Below, piece after piece: positions 1-6,733 of a stretch of 64,000 nucleotides of DNA (positions are counted from its first letter, which is position 1; each line of letters opens with the position of its first letter). The notes under the pieces are model-generated. The model saw nothing but the letters and a program-made list of their open reading frames with translations, made no database searches and was not told the DNA's origin. The position numbers and the translations under genes are program-made. Origin of the DNA: Brevundimonas sp. Root1279 (GTDB taxonomy: Bacteria; Pseudomonadota; Alphaproteobacteria; Caulobacterales; Caulobacteraceae); the NCBI RefSeq assembly GCF_001425945.1, contig NZ_LMEB01000010.1, positions 124,001-188,000 of the forward strand. The letters run 5' to 3'.

Positions 1-1
1 C

Positions 2-112
2 GAGCGACTCTACCGCGAAATCCGGGCCCTGCGGATCTACGAGGGCGCGTCCGAGGTGCAGAAGATCGTCATCGCCCGCCAGGCGCTGGGCGCAATGCAG
101 GGCGGGCGCTGA
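2..112 (+). CDS. Acyl-CoA dehydrogenase, C-terminal end only (partial)
   Basis: Thirty-six codons enter from the left edge and stop at a TGA that shares its A with the next start codon (TGATG). The peptide contains [16 protein letters not shown], the conserved C-terminal signature of acyl-CoA dehydrogenases, which oxidise an acyl-CoA to the enoyl-CoA using FAD. The frame is open to the edge, so the gene is cut by the window rather than truncated. Translational coupling to the CoA ligase places it in the same aromatic or acyl-CoA degradation operon. Its substrate cannot be read from this fragment. Confidence 0.85.
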   Translation, partial: ERLYREIRALRIYEGASEVQKIVIARQALGAMQGGR

Positions 113-1710
113 TGGGCAAGAGCGCGCATCAAGACCGGTTCGTCCTCGACCATCTGCCGCCCGCAGACCAGCAGCCGGAGCTGATCTTCACCCTGCCGGA
201 GCTGGCCTATCCGGAGCAGCTCAACGCAGGAGTCGAACTGCTCCGCCGAGCCATCAAGGCCGCCGGTCCTGACGCGCGCGCCCTGATCGACTTCGACCTC
301 GAGATCAGCTGGGCCCGCGTGGACGCCATCTCGGACCGAATGGCCCGCGTGCTTGTCGAGGACCTCGGACTGATCCCGGGCGCCCGGGTGCTGCTGCATG
401 GACCGAACTCGAGCTGGACCGTCCTGGCCTGGTTCGCGATCCTCAAGGCCGGCGGCGTGGTCGTCGCCACCATGCCTATGTTGCGCGCCGCCGAACTGGC
501 CATCGTCATCGACAAGGCCCAGGTCAGCCACGCCCTGGTCTATGAGACGCTGGTCGGCGCCGTCGACGAGGCGAAAGCCAACGCGCCGTCGCTGACGAAG
601 GTCATGAACTCCGCCGCACTCAAGGCGGCCGCGATGACCAAGCCGACCGGGTTCGCGGCCGCCGACACGGCCGCCGACGACCCGGCGCTGATCGCCTTCA
701 CCTCCGGCACTACCGGAAAGCCCAAGGGCTGCGTCCACGGCCATCGCGACATCCTCGCCATGGCCGACACCTTCGCTCGCCATACGCTCGACCTGGCGCC
801 CGGCGACGTGGTCGTCGGCACCCCGCCGATCGCCTTCACCTTCGGCTTGGGCGGCCTTGTGGTCTTCCCGGCCAGCGCCGGCGCAGCCACCGCCTTCGCG
901 CCGCGCGCGGGCTTCGACGCCCTGGCCGAGACCATCGCCCGCACCCGCGCCACGGCCCTGTTCACCGCTCCGACCGGCTACCGCGCGCTGCTCAAGCTGG
1001 CGGGCGAGCACGACCTCACGTCGCTGCGCACCTGCGTCTCGGCCGGCGAGGCCCTGCCCGCCGCCACGTCCGATGCCTGGCGCGAAGCGACCGGCGTGCG
1101 CATCATTGACGGCATCGGCTCGACCGAGATGATCCATATCTTCATCTCCGCCCGCGGCGACGACATCCGCCCCGGCGCGACCGGCAAGGCCGTGCCCGGC
1201 TATGAGGCGCGGATCATCGACGAGACGGGCCATCCCCTGCCCCCGGGCTCGACCGGACGGCTGGCGGTGCGCGGTCCGACCGGCTGTCGCTATCTCGATG
1301 ACAAGCGCCAGGCCGCGTACGTCCAGAACGGCTGGAACCTGACCGGCGATGTCTATCGCCTGGATGAGGACGGCTATTTCTGGTTCGTGGCCCGGGCCGA
1401 CGACATGATCATCTCGTCCGGCTACAACATCGGCGCGCCCGAGGTGGAGAACGCCCTGCTGCGCCATCCCGCCGTCGCCGAGGCCGCCGTCATCGGGGTC
1501 CCGGACGAGGAGCGGGGCCAGATCGTGAAGGCCTTCGTCGTGTTGAACGGGGAGCACGCGCCTTCCAGCGAACTGCGCACCGCCCTGCAGGAGCACGTAA
1601 AGGCGGTCATCGCGCCCTATAAATACCCGCGCGCCCTCGATTTCGTGGACGCCCTGCCCAAGACCCAGACCGGCAAGCTGCAGCGCTTCCGGCTCAAGGC
1701 GGACGCATGA
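112..1710 (+). CDS. AMP-forming acyl/aryl-CoA ligase, benzoate/2-aminobenzoate-CoA ligase type
   Basis: A 532-residue member of the ANL adenylating family, expected to activate a carboxylic acid to its CoA thioester with ATP in the cytoplasm. Visible motifs are the P-loop-like TSGTTGKPKG at 197-206, the GSTEM adenine/substrate motif at 336-340, the TGD motif at 411-413, and the C-terminal PKTQTGKLQR with the catalytic lysine near 522. Length is normal for benzoate-CoA ligases. It overlaps the upstream acyl-CoA dehydrogenase and the downstream thioesterase by a few bases, so it is part of a tightly coupled operon. The combination ligase, thioesterase, Rid protein and acyl-CoA dehydrogenase resembles clusters for 2-aminobenzoate or salicylate degradation via CoA esters. 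The exact substrate is inference. Confidence 0.85.
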   Translation: MGKSAHQDRFVLDHLPPADQQPELIFTLPELAYPEQLNAGVELLRRAIKAAGPDARALIDFDLEISWARVDAISDRMARVLVEDLGLIPGARVLLHGPNSSWTVLAWFAILKAGGVVVATMPMLRAAELAIVIDKAQVSHALVYETLVGAVDEAKANAPSLTKVMNSAALKAAAMTKPTGFAAADTAADDPALIAFTSGTTGKPKGCVHGHRDILAMADTFARHTLDLAPGDVVVGTPPIAFTFGLGGLVVFPASAGAATAFAPRAGFDALAETIARTRATALFTAPTGYRALLKLAGEHDLTSLRTCVSAGEALPAATSDAWREATGVRIIDGIGSTEMIHIFISARGDDIRPGATGKAVPGYEARIIDETGHPLPPGSTGRLAVRGPTGCRYLDDKRQAAYVQNGWNLTGDVYRLDEDGYFWFVARADDMIISSGYNIGAPEVENALLRHPAVAEAAVIGVPDEERGQIVKAFVVLNGEHAPSSELRTALQEHVKAVIAPYKYPRALDFVDALPKTQTGKLQRFRLKADA

Positions 1711-2129
1711 GCGGCCAGGTTTTCTCCGTCGAGCGGCGGGTCCGCTTCGCTGATTGCGACGCGGCGGGGATCGTCTTCTTCCCGCGCTATTTCGAAATGC
1801 TGAACGGGGTGGTCGAGGACTGGTTTGCAGGCCCGCTCGACCTGTCGTTCGCCGAACTGCACCTGCGTCGCCACGCCAGCGTGCCGACCGCCGCAATCGA
1901 GGCCTGCTTCGTCGCTCCGTCGCGACTGGAGGACGACCTGACCTTCACCCTGGCCGTGACCCGGCTGGGCGGGGCCTCCTGCACTCTGCGCCACCGCATC
2001 ACGTCCGGCGAGGCGCTGCGTTTCGAGGCGACGCAGACCATCGTCCATGTCGGCGCCTCGCTGAAGCCCGAACCCTGGCCCGAGGCCTTACGAGCCCGCA
2101 TCGCCCCCTTCCTGGAGTCCGCCCCATGA
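1707..2129 (+). CDS. Acyl-CoA thioesterase, 4-hydroxybenzoyl-CoA thioesterase family
   Basis: A 140-residue single hotdog-fold protein. The N-terminal RVRFADCDAAGIVFFPRYF matches the family signature RxxDxDxxGhv...Y, in which an Asp near residue 18 is the catalytic residue of the Pseudomonas-type 4-hydroxybenzoyl-CoA thioesterases. It would hydrolyse an aromatic or acyl-CoA, probably to release trapped CoA when the pathway stalls. The ATG overlaps the ligase end (ATGA), and its own stop overlaps the ATG of the Rid gene, so the three are translationally coupled. Confidence 0.82.
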   Translation: MSGQVFSVERRVRFADCDAAGIVFFPRYFEMLNGVVEDWFAGPLDLSFAELHLRRHASVPTAAIEACFVAPSRLEDDLTFTLAVTRLGGASCTLRHRITSGEALRFEATQTIVHVGASLKPEPWPEALRARIAPFLESAP

Positions 2130-2527
2130 ACCGCGTCCTGCTGCCGGAAGGTTGGCCCCGGCCCAAGGGTTACTCGAACGGGATCGCGGCGCGGGGCGAG
2201 ACGATCTTCGTCGCCGGCCAGATCGGCTGGACCCCGGACGGCGCCTTCCCGGCGGGCGGATTCGCCGCCCAGTTCCGGCAGACGCTGGTCAACACCCTGG
2301 CCGTCCTGGCTGAGGCCGGCGCCGGGCCGGAGCATGTCGTGCGCATGACCTGGTACGTGGTCGACAAGGCCGAGTATCTGGCCAGCCTTCGCGAGATCGG
2401 CGCGGCCTGGCGCGAACTGATTGGCCCCCACTATCCTGCCATGGCCGTGGTCGAGGTGAAGGGCCTGATCGAGGACGCCGCCCGAGTGGAGATCGAGACT
2501 ACCGCCGTGATCGAAACGACCGCCTAG
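2126..2527 (+). CDS. Rid-family protein (YjgF/YER057c/UK114), probably not RidA proper
   Basis: A 133-residue protein with the Rid fold pattern, including the GQIG strand near residue 32 and the C-terminal VEIETTAV. Canonical RidA deaminates reactive enamines/imines and needs an Arg in the PARSxVEV segment. Here the same place reads YPAMAVVEV, so that Arg appears replaced. Rid subgroups lacking the Arg occur in catabolic operons, and some act as pathway hydrolases; the role here is unknown. The start ATG at 2126 overlaps the thioesterase stop. Its stop overlaps the convergent kinase gene by four bases, so this ends the operon. Confidence 0.8.
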   Translation: MNRVLLPEGWPRPKGYSNGIAARGETIFVAGQIGWTPDGAFPAGGFAAQFRQTLVNTLAVLAEAGAGPEHVVRMTWYVVDKAEYLASLREIGAAWRELIGPHYPAMAVVEVKGLIEDAARVEIETTAVIETTA

Positions 2528-4113
2528 GCGCCGACCTCGGAGGCGCTCGCCTCGGCGTGGCGGGGCTGATCGGGCAGGGTCGCCCGGATCCGCAAGCCTC
2601 GCTCGGCCGACGTGATTTCAAGATCGCCGCCGAGATGCTCCATCCGCGCCTTCATGCCGGCGATGCCAACGCCACCCGTGCTGTCGGCGAGCAGGCCGTG
2701 GATGTCTTCGTCCGACAGGCCGACGCCATCGTCCCGGATCTCTAGGGTGGTCGCGTCGCAAGCCGCGATCAGGCTGACCTCGACGGACCGAGCGACTGCA
2801 TGCTGGTGGACGTTCATCAGCGCTTCCTGCGCGATCCGGAACAGGGTCAGCTCGGCCGCCGGCCGTAGGTCGCTCAGGTCCTCGTCGATGTCCAGGCGGG
2901 TATCGAGGCCGGTCCTCCGGCCAAACCCTGAGACGAACTTCCGGAGGGTTCCGGCCAGTCCCAGGCGCTCCAGATCCGGCGGGTGCAGAAGGTAGGAAAA
3001 GGTCCGCACCTCACTATGGGCCGCGGTGAGGGCTTCACGGATGTCCCGCACCGCCTCGGCCGGCATCTCGGACCGGGGGTCGCGTTGCAGCCGCGACAGG
3101 GACAGATCGATGGCCACCAGATGCTGGGCCATTGAGTCGTGCAGTTCCCGGGCGATGCGACGGCGCTCCTCGGCCTCGGCCTTCAACAGCGCCGCAGACA
3201 TCTCGCCGAGTGACTCGGCCAGCTGGCGTTGCTCCGTGACGTCGAAGGCGAACCCCAGGATCTGCCGGACCGCACCCCGGACCGACCGGGTCAGCACCTG
3301 CTCGCGCACCTCGATCCAGCGCCAACCGCCATCCCTGTGCCGCATGCGCGCGCTCGCGCGGACGATGTCGCCGTCAGGGGCCGAGGCCAGACGGCGCCGA
3401 TGCATCATGAACTCAGGGATATCCATGGGATGGATCAGGCTGCGCCCCTCGGGTCGACCAACCTCACCGTCGGCGGGGCTGTAGCCCAGCAGCACCGACA
3501 GGTTGAACGGCATCCACGGCGCCCGGTCGTAGACATACGCTGCGCCGGCGTTGATCCGGTTCAGATGGTCGATCAGGGCGCGCCGACGGGTTCCGCCCGC
3601 CGGTCCTTCCTCTGAGGTCGTCTGAACCTCGATCAACACGCCGCGACGGGGCGTCGCGACCGGATGGATGGCCAGCGACAGCCGCCGGGTCCGACTGACG
3701 TCCAGATGGATCGGCACCACCGTCTCAACGCGCTGTCCATTCGCCAGCGCCCGACGGATCGCCTGGTCGAACGGCAGGTGCGTCTCCCGGGACAAAACGT
3801 CCCCGATTCGGCGCCCGATGATCGAATCAGCATGAATCCCGAGGTCGGCGAGAAAACTTCCGCTCACTCGAGTGAACCGCGGACCCTCCTCGCCATCGAC
3901 CGCGAGGGCCACCCGGAGGCTTGAATTGTTGATCCAGTCAAAGACCGAACCAAGCGGAGCCATAACAAGTTTATGGTCAAGCTTCTCGCCATATTCCTCA
4001 GGCATATCATGCCATGAGACAGGTTCTTCGAAAGCTTTGCTGATTTCCGGTCCCACAAGCCACCCATCAGATCGACCAGCATGCGACCACATGCTTAACT
4101 GCAGCCAAGTCAT
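2524..4113 (-). CDS. PAS-domain sensor histidine kinase, NarX/HisKA_3 type
   Basis: A cytoplasmic kinase of up to 529 residues with no transmembrane segment visible. Two PAS-like sensor regions lie at roughly 50-165 and 180-295; the second ends in the PAC-like DVTEQRQL. The HisKA_3 dimerisation domain carries the phospho-acceptor His near 325 in RRRIARELHDSMAQ. The HATPase domain follows, with N434 in the N box, DDGVG at 461-465 and GGVGIAGM at 480-487. This class pairs with LuxR/NarL response regulators, and one lies divergently next door. The start is uncertain: in-frame ATGs at 4113, 4092, 4005 and 3963 all lack a good Shine-Dalgarno site, and the first 50 codons are less GC-rich. The signal sensed is unknown. 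Confidence 0.85.
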   Translation of the reverse strand: MTWLQLSMWSHAGRSDGWLVGPEISKAFEEPVSWHDMPEEYGEKLDHKLVMAPLGSVFDWINNSSLRVALAVDGEEGPRFTRVSGSFLADLGIHADSIIGRRIGDVLSRETHLPFDQAIRRALANGQRVETVVPIHLDVSRTRRLSLAIHPVATPRRGVLIEVQTTSEEGPAGGTRRRALIDHLNRINAGAAYVYDRAPWMPFNLSVLLGYSPADGEVGRPEGRSLIHPMDIPEFMMHRRRLASAPDGDIVRASARMRHRDGGWRWIEVREQVLTRSVRGAVRQILGFAFDVTEQRQLAESLGEMSAALLKAEAEERRRIARELHDSMAQHLVAIDLSLSRLQRDPRSEMPAEAVRDIREALTAAHSEVRTFSYLLHPPDLERLGLAGTLRKFVSGFGRRTGLDTRLDIDEDLSDLRPAAELTLFRIAQEALMNVHQHAVARSVEVSLIAACDATTLEIRDDGVGLSDEDIHGLLADSTGGVGIAGMKARMEHLGGDLEITSAERGLRIRATLPDQPRHAEASASEVGA

Positions 4114-4116
4114 GCA

Positions 4117-4134
4117 ATACGATTTCTATCGTAT
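4117..4134. promoter_or_regulatory. Perfect inverted repeat ATACGAT-N4-ATCGTAT in the kinase/regulator intergenic region
   Basis: Seven-base perfect arms are separated by TTCT, in an AT-rich patch that contrasts with the surrounding GC-rich DNA. The repeat lies just upstream of the first possible kinase ATG and covers the likely -10 region of the kinase promoter, so it could be an operator. The bound protein is unknown. Confidence 0.4.
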
Positions 4135-4151
4135 CAGTTGTTTACCCCATA

Positions 4152-4167
4152 TACTACCTAGGTAGTA
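4152..4167. promoter_or_regulatory. Perfect 16-bp palindrome TACTACCTAGGTAGTA, putative LuxR-type operator
   Basis: A fully symmetric 16-bp site lies midway between the divergent kinase and response regulator. On the minus strand it is followed by T, 20 bp and then a GATAGA/ATAGAA -10-like hexamer, so its centre would fall near -41.5 of a kinase promoter, the class II activator position. Symmetric dyads of this size are typical for NarL/FixJ-type regulators. Autoregulation by the adjacent response regulator is the simplest inference. Confidence 0.45.
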
Positions 4168-4209
4168 CAGTGTAGATCGAGTACCGGAGGACCACACGGA
4201 GGGCTGGGT

Positions 4210-4845
4210 ATGCTGCGCGTCCTGATCGCTGACGACCATGAAATCGTGCGCCATGGAGTGCGCGACGTGGTTGCCAACCACTTGGGGTGGGAGGTCTGCG
4301 GCGAGTGCAGCGACGGAGCGGAGGTCCTCGCCCTGACCCGGGAGCGCCGGCCCAACGTCATCGTCCTCGACGTCTCCCTGCCCGGCCTCAACGGCATCGC
4401 CGTCACCCGCCAGATCCGCCAGACCTTCCCGGCGACCGAAGTCCTGCTGTTCACCATGCATGACGACGACGAGACCGTATCCGGGGGACTCGCCGCCGGA
4501 GCCCGGGGCTATCTGCTAAAATCAGAGGGCGACGCCCAGTTGGTGGCCGCCATCTCGGCCCTGGGCGCCCACCGTCCCTATTTCTCGCCCGCGGTGGCCG
4601 AGATGCTGCTCGAGTCCGCCGTCCACGAGCGCAAGAAGTCGCGCCTTGAGAGCTTCACCCTTCGCGAACTCGAGGTCGCCCAACTGATCGCCGAAGGCGA
4701 AAGCAACAAGCAGATCGCCCGCAAGCTGGGCATCAGCATCAAGACCGTCGAGAGCCACCGCGCGGCCGCCATGCGCAAGGCCAGGGTCCGGACCGCGGCC
4801 GAATTCGTCCGCTTCGCCATCAAGCACAACCTGATCCAGGCCTGA
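4210..4845 (+). CDS. LuxR/NarL-family response regulator
   Basis: A 211-residue two-domain regulator. The receiver domain (about 1-120) has the acidic pocket ADDH at 7-10, the phosphorylated Asp at 54 in VIVLDVSLPG, and the conserved Lys in GYLLKSE near 105. The C-terminal LuxR helix-turn-helix (about 148-205) contains the recognition segment NKQIARKLGISIKTVESHR. It is divergent from the PAS kinase, with which it forms a two-component pair. GGAGG sites lie upstream of the ATG. It sits at the left border of the dyad-containing sulfatase block, which makes it a candidate regulator of that block; nothing in the sequence proves this. Confidence 0.9.
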   Translation: MLRVLIADDHEIVRHGVRDVVANHLGWEVCGECSDGAEVLALTRERRPNVIVLDVSLPGLNGIAVTRQIRQTFPATEVLLFTMHDDDETVSGGLAAGARGYLLKSEGDAQLVAAISALGAHRPYFSPAVAEMLLESAVHERKKSRLESFTLRELEVAQLIAEGESNKQIARKLGISIKTVESHRAAAMRKARVRTAAEFVRFAIKHNLIQA

Positions 4846-4859
4846 CCTCGCCGGGCTAT

Positions 4860-4875
4860 TCAGGGTTCGACCGGA
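4860..4875 (+). promoter_or_regulatory. Dyad TCAGG-N6-CCGGA upstream of the DUF1254 gene
   Basis: A copy of the recurring TCRGG-N6-CCYGA dyad. It is followed by T, a 20-bp spacer and GATCAT at 4898-4903 as a likely -10. This places the dyad centre near -41.5 and the transcription start about 15-20 bases before the ATG at 4925. Confidence 0.5.
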
Positions 4876-4924
4876 TTGCCGAGCACCGCTTTCCGGCGAT
4901 CATGAATCGGCTGGAGGGACGGCT

Positions 4925-6322
4925 ATGACCGACCAATACCCCGTGCCGACTGTCGACGAAGCCTGGCGCACGGCGCTGGACGCCTGCGTGGCGGGTTTTC
5001 CCCTATTGGTGCTCGACGCCGCACGACGCGCGCACCCCGCCGGGCCGAACCAGTTCGTCCACGCCCGGGCCGGTGAAACCCTGATCGGCCTCTGCGCCCC
5101 CAACCCGCACGTCGTCTATTCAAGTGCATGGCTCGACCTGCGCGACGGCCCGGTGATCGTCAGCCTGCCCGACCTTCGCGCCCGGCATTTCGCCATGCCG
5201 ATGATCGACGCCTGGGGCTCCATCTTCACCTCCATGGGCGTCCGCCGACGCGGCGAGGCGGCCCAGCACCTGGTCGTGGTCGGCCCCCACTGGAGCGGCG
5301 CCGCCACCGACGATGTCCCCGTCGTCCGCGCCCCCACGAATGCCGTCTGGCTGCTGGGGAGAACCCTGACCGACGCGTTCGACGACGGGCTGGAAGGGCC
5401 TTGGCACGAGTTCTACCTCACCCTGAAGGGACGCCGCACGCCTGCGCCGCCCGCGCCCCCGATAGAGCCCGAAGCCCGGCCGGCCTGGCCGGCGGCCGAG
5501 TTCCTGCAGCTGGACGCCGAGGACTTCCTGAGCCGCATGGCCGACCTGATGGACGTCCACCCGGCCCCGCCGACACGATGGCCCCTCGCCCAGCGGCTGG
5601 CTCGCATCGGGGTGAACCGCGGCGCGCCGGTCGACCTGTCGCGGCTGCCCCGGGAAATCTCGGACGCCGTCCGGGCGGGTGTGGCCGAGGCTCTCGCGCG
5701 TATCGACGCGGCCGCCTGGCCCCAGTCCGCGCCGACGAACGGCTGGTCCGCCCTGGCGCGGCCCGGCGACGGCCGCCTCGAGCCGCTCGCCCGCGCCGCC
5801 ATCGCCCGGCGAGGCTTCGGCTTCAACCTGCAAGAGGATGTGACCTACTTCCTCGCCTGTCAGGACGTCGACGGCGCGCCGCTGGACGGACGGACCGACT
5901 ATCGTCTGCGCTTCGAGCCGCAGCGCCTGCCGCCGGTCGGCGCGTGCTGGTCCCTGGCCGCCTATCGACCCGACGGCTCCCTGGCGACCCCGGAAGGCCC
6001 CCGCGCCGGCCTGTCCAGCCGCGAGCCGCTCCGTTTTGACCTCGACGGCTCCCTGGAACTGCATATCCAGCGCCGCAAGCCCGCCGGACCGCGCGTCATG
6101 AACTGGCTGCCGACGCCGGACGGTCCCTTCCATCTGGTGCTGCGCGCCTGTTGGCCGGGACGAGCGGTCCTCGACGGCCGCTGGTCTCCCCCGCCGATCG
6201 TTCGCAGCGCCGCCGAACGTCCGGCGTGGCGTGATCAGGCCGGGACTAGGCCTTCCCCGTCAGGCGGAAACCCGGCCTCTCTCCGGGATAGGCCTGATTC
6301 CTCGGCAGCCTGCCATCCGTAG
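4925..6322 (+). CDS. DUF1254/DUF1214 domain protein
   Basis: A 465-residue protein with an N-terminal DUF1254 region (about 25-135, with GPNQFVHAR and the segment DLRDGPVIVSLPDL) and a C-terminal DUF1214 region (about 300-420, with the motif NWLPTP and LVLRACWP). The molecular function of these domains is not established. No signal peptide is evident, unlike many family members. The ATG at 4925 follows GGAGGGAC. The last 45 or so codons after SPPPIVR look unlike protein and contain a dyad of the block's regulatory type, so the functional protein may end earlier in relatives. It is the first gene of the dyad-containing block that includes the FGE and sulfatase. Confidence 0.8.
   Translation: MTDQYPVPTVDEAWRTALDACVAGFPLLVLDAARRAHPAGPNQFVHARAGETLIGLCAPNPHVVYSSAWLDLRDGPVIVSLPDLRARHFAMPMIDAWGSIFTSMGVRRRGEAAQHLVVVGPHWSGAATDDVPVVRAPTNAVWLLGRTLTDAFDDGLEGPWHEFYLTLKGRRTPAPPAPPIEPEARPAWPAAEFLQLDAEDFLSRMADLMDVHPAPPTRWPLAQRLARIGVNRGAPVDLSRLPREISDAVRAGVAEALARIDAAAWPQSAPTNGWSALARPGDGRLEPLARAAIARRGFGFNLQEDVTYFLACQDVDGAPLDGRTDYRLRFEPQRLPPVGACWSLAAYRPDGSLATPEGPRAGLSSREPLRFDLDGSLELHIQRRKPAGPRVMNWLPTPDGPFHLVLRACWPGRAVLDGRWSPPPIVRSAAERPAWRDQAGTRPSPSGGNPASLRDRPDSSAACHP
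6260..6275 (+). promoter_or_regulatory. Dyad-like TCAGG-N6-CCCGG inside the 3' tail of the DUF1254 gene
   Basis: This matches the block's dyad in both half-sites except one base, but it lacks the following T and a clear -10. It is the weakest of the sites and may be chance. Confidence 0.25.
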
Positions 6323-6498
6323 ACTGTACGTGCATGGGCGGCGGGTTCGCCCCCCGACCACCTGCCACATGCAGGGCGCTGCTCATGTGCGGGGCCGCCT
6401 TCACCGCCGTCGGGCCTTCCAACGACCCGGGGTGAAGGCGGCCCGGCTACATCCCGTATCAATCCGGGTCACCCCCTCGAAGCGAATCGCCTTTCCCG

Positions 6499-6514
6499 TC
6501 AGGGTTTCGCCCGA
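6499..6514 (+). promoter_or_regulatory. Dyad TCAGG-N6-CCCGA with TATCTT -10
   Basis: The dyad is followed by T, 20 bp and TATCTT at 6537-6542, the same geometry as other copies. The nearest downstream gene start is 190 bp away, beyond a terminator-like hairpin, so this promoter may drive a short non-coding RNA. Confidence 0.5.
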
Positions 6515-6547
6515 TCGAAGGCCCACGGCATGGGCGTATCTTGCTGG

Positions 6548-6642
6548 TCCGCCCCTTTGGATCGCGGCATCCTCCTCCTGATCCCGTGTGTTCCGGTGCG
6601 AACCTTTACGGCCCCGCAGTCCGCTGCGGGGCCGCTCTGTTT
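6548..6642 (+). ncRNA. Candidate small RNA with anti-Shine-Dalgarno run
   Basis: A transcript starting about 7 bases after the TATCTT element would run roughly 95 bases to a GC-rich hairpin (10-bp stem, TCCG loop) followed by a short T-rich tract. It contains CCTCCTCCT at 6571-6579, complementary to ribosome binding sites. C-rich unpaired runs of this kind are used by several alphaproteobacterial small RNAs to repress translation. There is no plausible ORF in the segment. The boundaries are estimated, and the existence of the RNA is inference. Confidence 0.3.
6610..6642 (+). terminator. Terminator-like hairpin
   Basis: GGCCCCGCAG (6610-6619) pairs perfectly with CTGCGGGGCC (6624-6633) across a TCCG loop and is followed by GCTCTGTTT. 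The T-tract is short, so termination may be partial. Confidence 0.5.
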
Positions 6643-6661
6643 CACCCGCCAGATACGCATC

Positions 6662-6677
6662 TCAGGGTTCCGCCTGA
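6662..6677 (+). promoter_or_regulatory. Dyad TCAGG-N6-CCTGA upstream of the FGE gene
   Basis: A perfectly symmetric copy of the block's dyad, followed by T. The expected -10 position reads CTCAAG, which is a poor match. It lies 57 bp before the FGE start. Confidence 0.5.
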
Positions 6678-6733
6678 TGTCCGCCCCGACCGCCACCTGC
6701 TCAAGTGCGAGCCTCATCCGGGAGGCGGACAGA

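Larger units (their letters stand above)
6323..6733. other. 411-bp non-coding stretch between DUF1254 and FGE genes
   Basis: No convincing gene is visible here. The stretch holds a perfect 14-bp stem at 6392-6405/6431-6444 with a 25-base loop, a dyad at 6499-6514, a possible small RNA with a CCTCCTCCT run, a terminator-like hairpin at 6610-6633, and a second dyad at 6662-6677 serving the FGE gene. Short frames here have poor codon statistics. Confidence 0.6.

Noticed and set aside
37-1896. A 619-codon minus-strand frame opposite the CoA ligase
   Set aside because: The plus-strand gene has all adenylating-enzyme motifs; this is an antisense shadow.
4210-4845. Assigning the adjacent response regulator as the certain reader of the TCRGG dyads
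   Set aside because: Its most likely own operator (TACTACCTAGGTAGTA) has different half-sites, so the link is kept only as a hypothesis.
6231-6581. A 116-codon plus-strand frame in the DUF1254-FGE gap
   Set aside because: The composition is not protein-like, it lacks a Shine-Dalgarno and it crosses hairpins and dyads.
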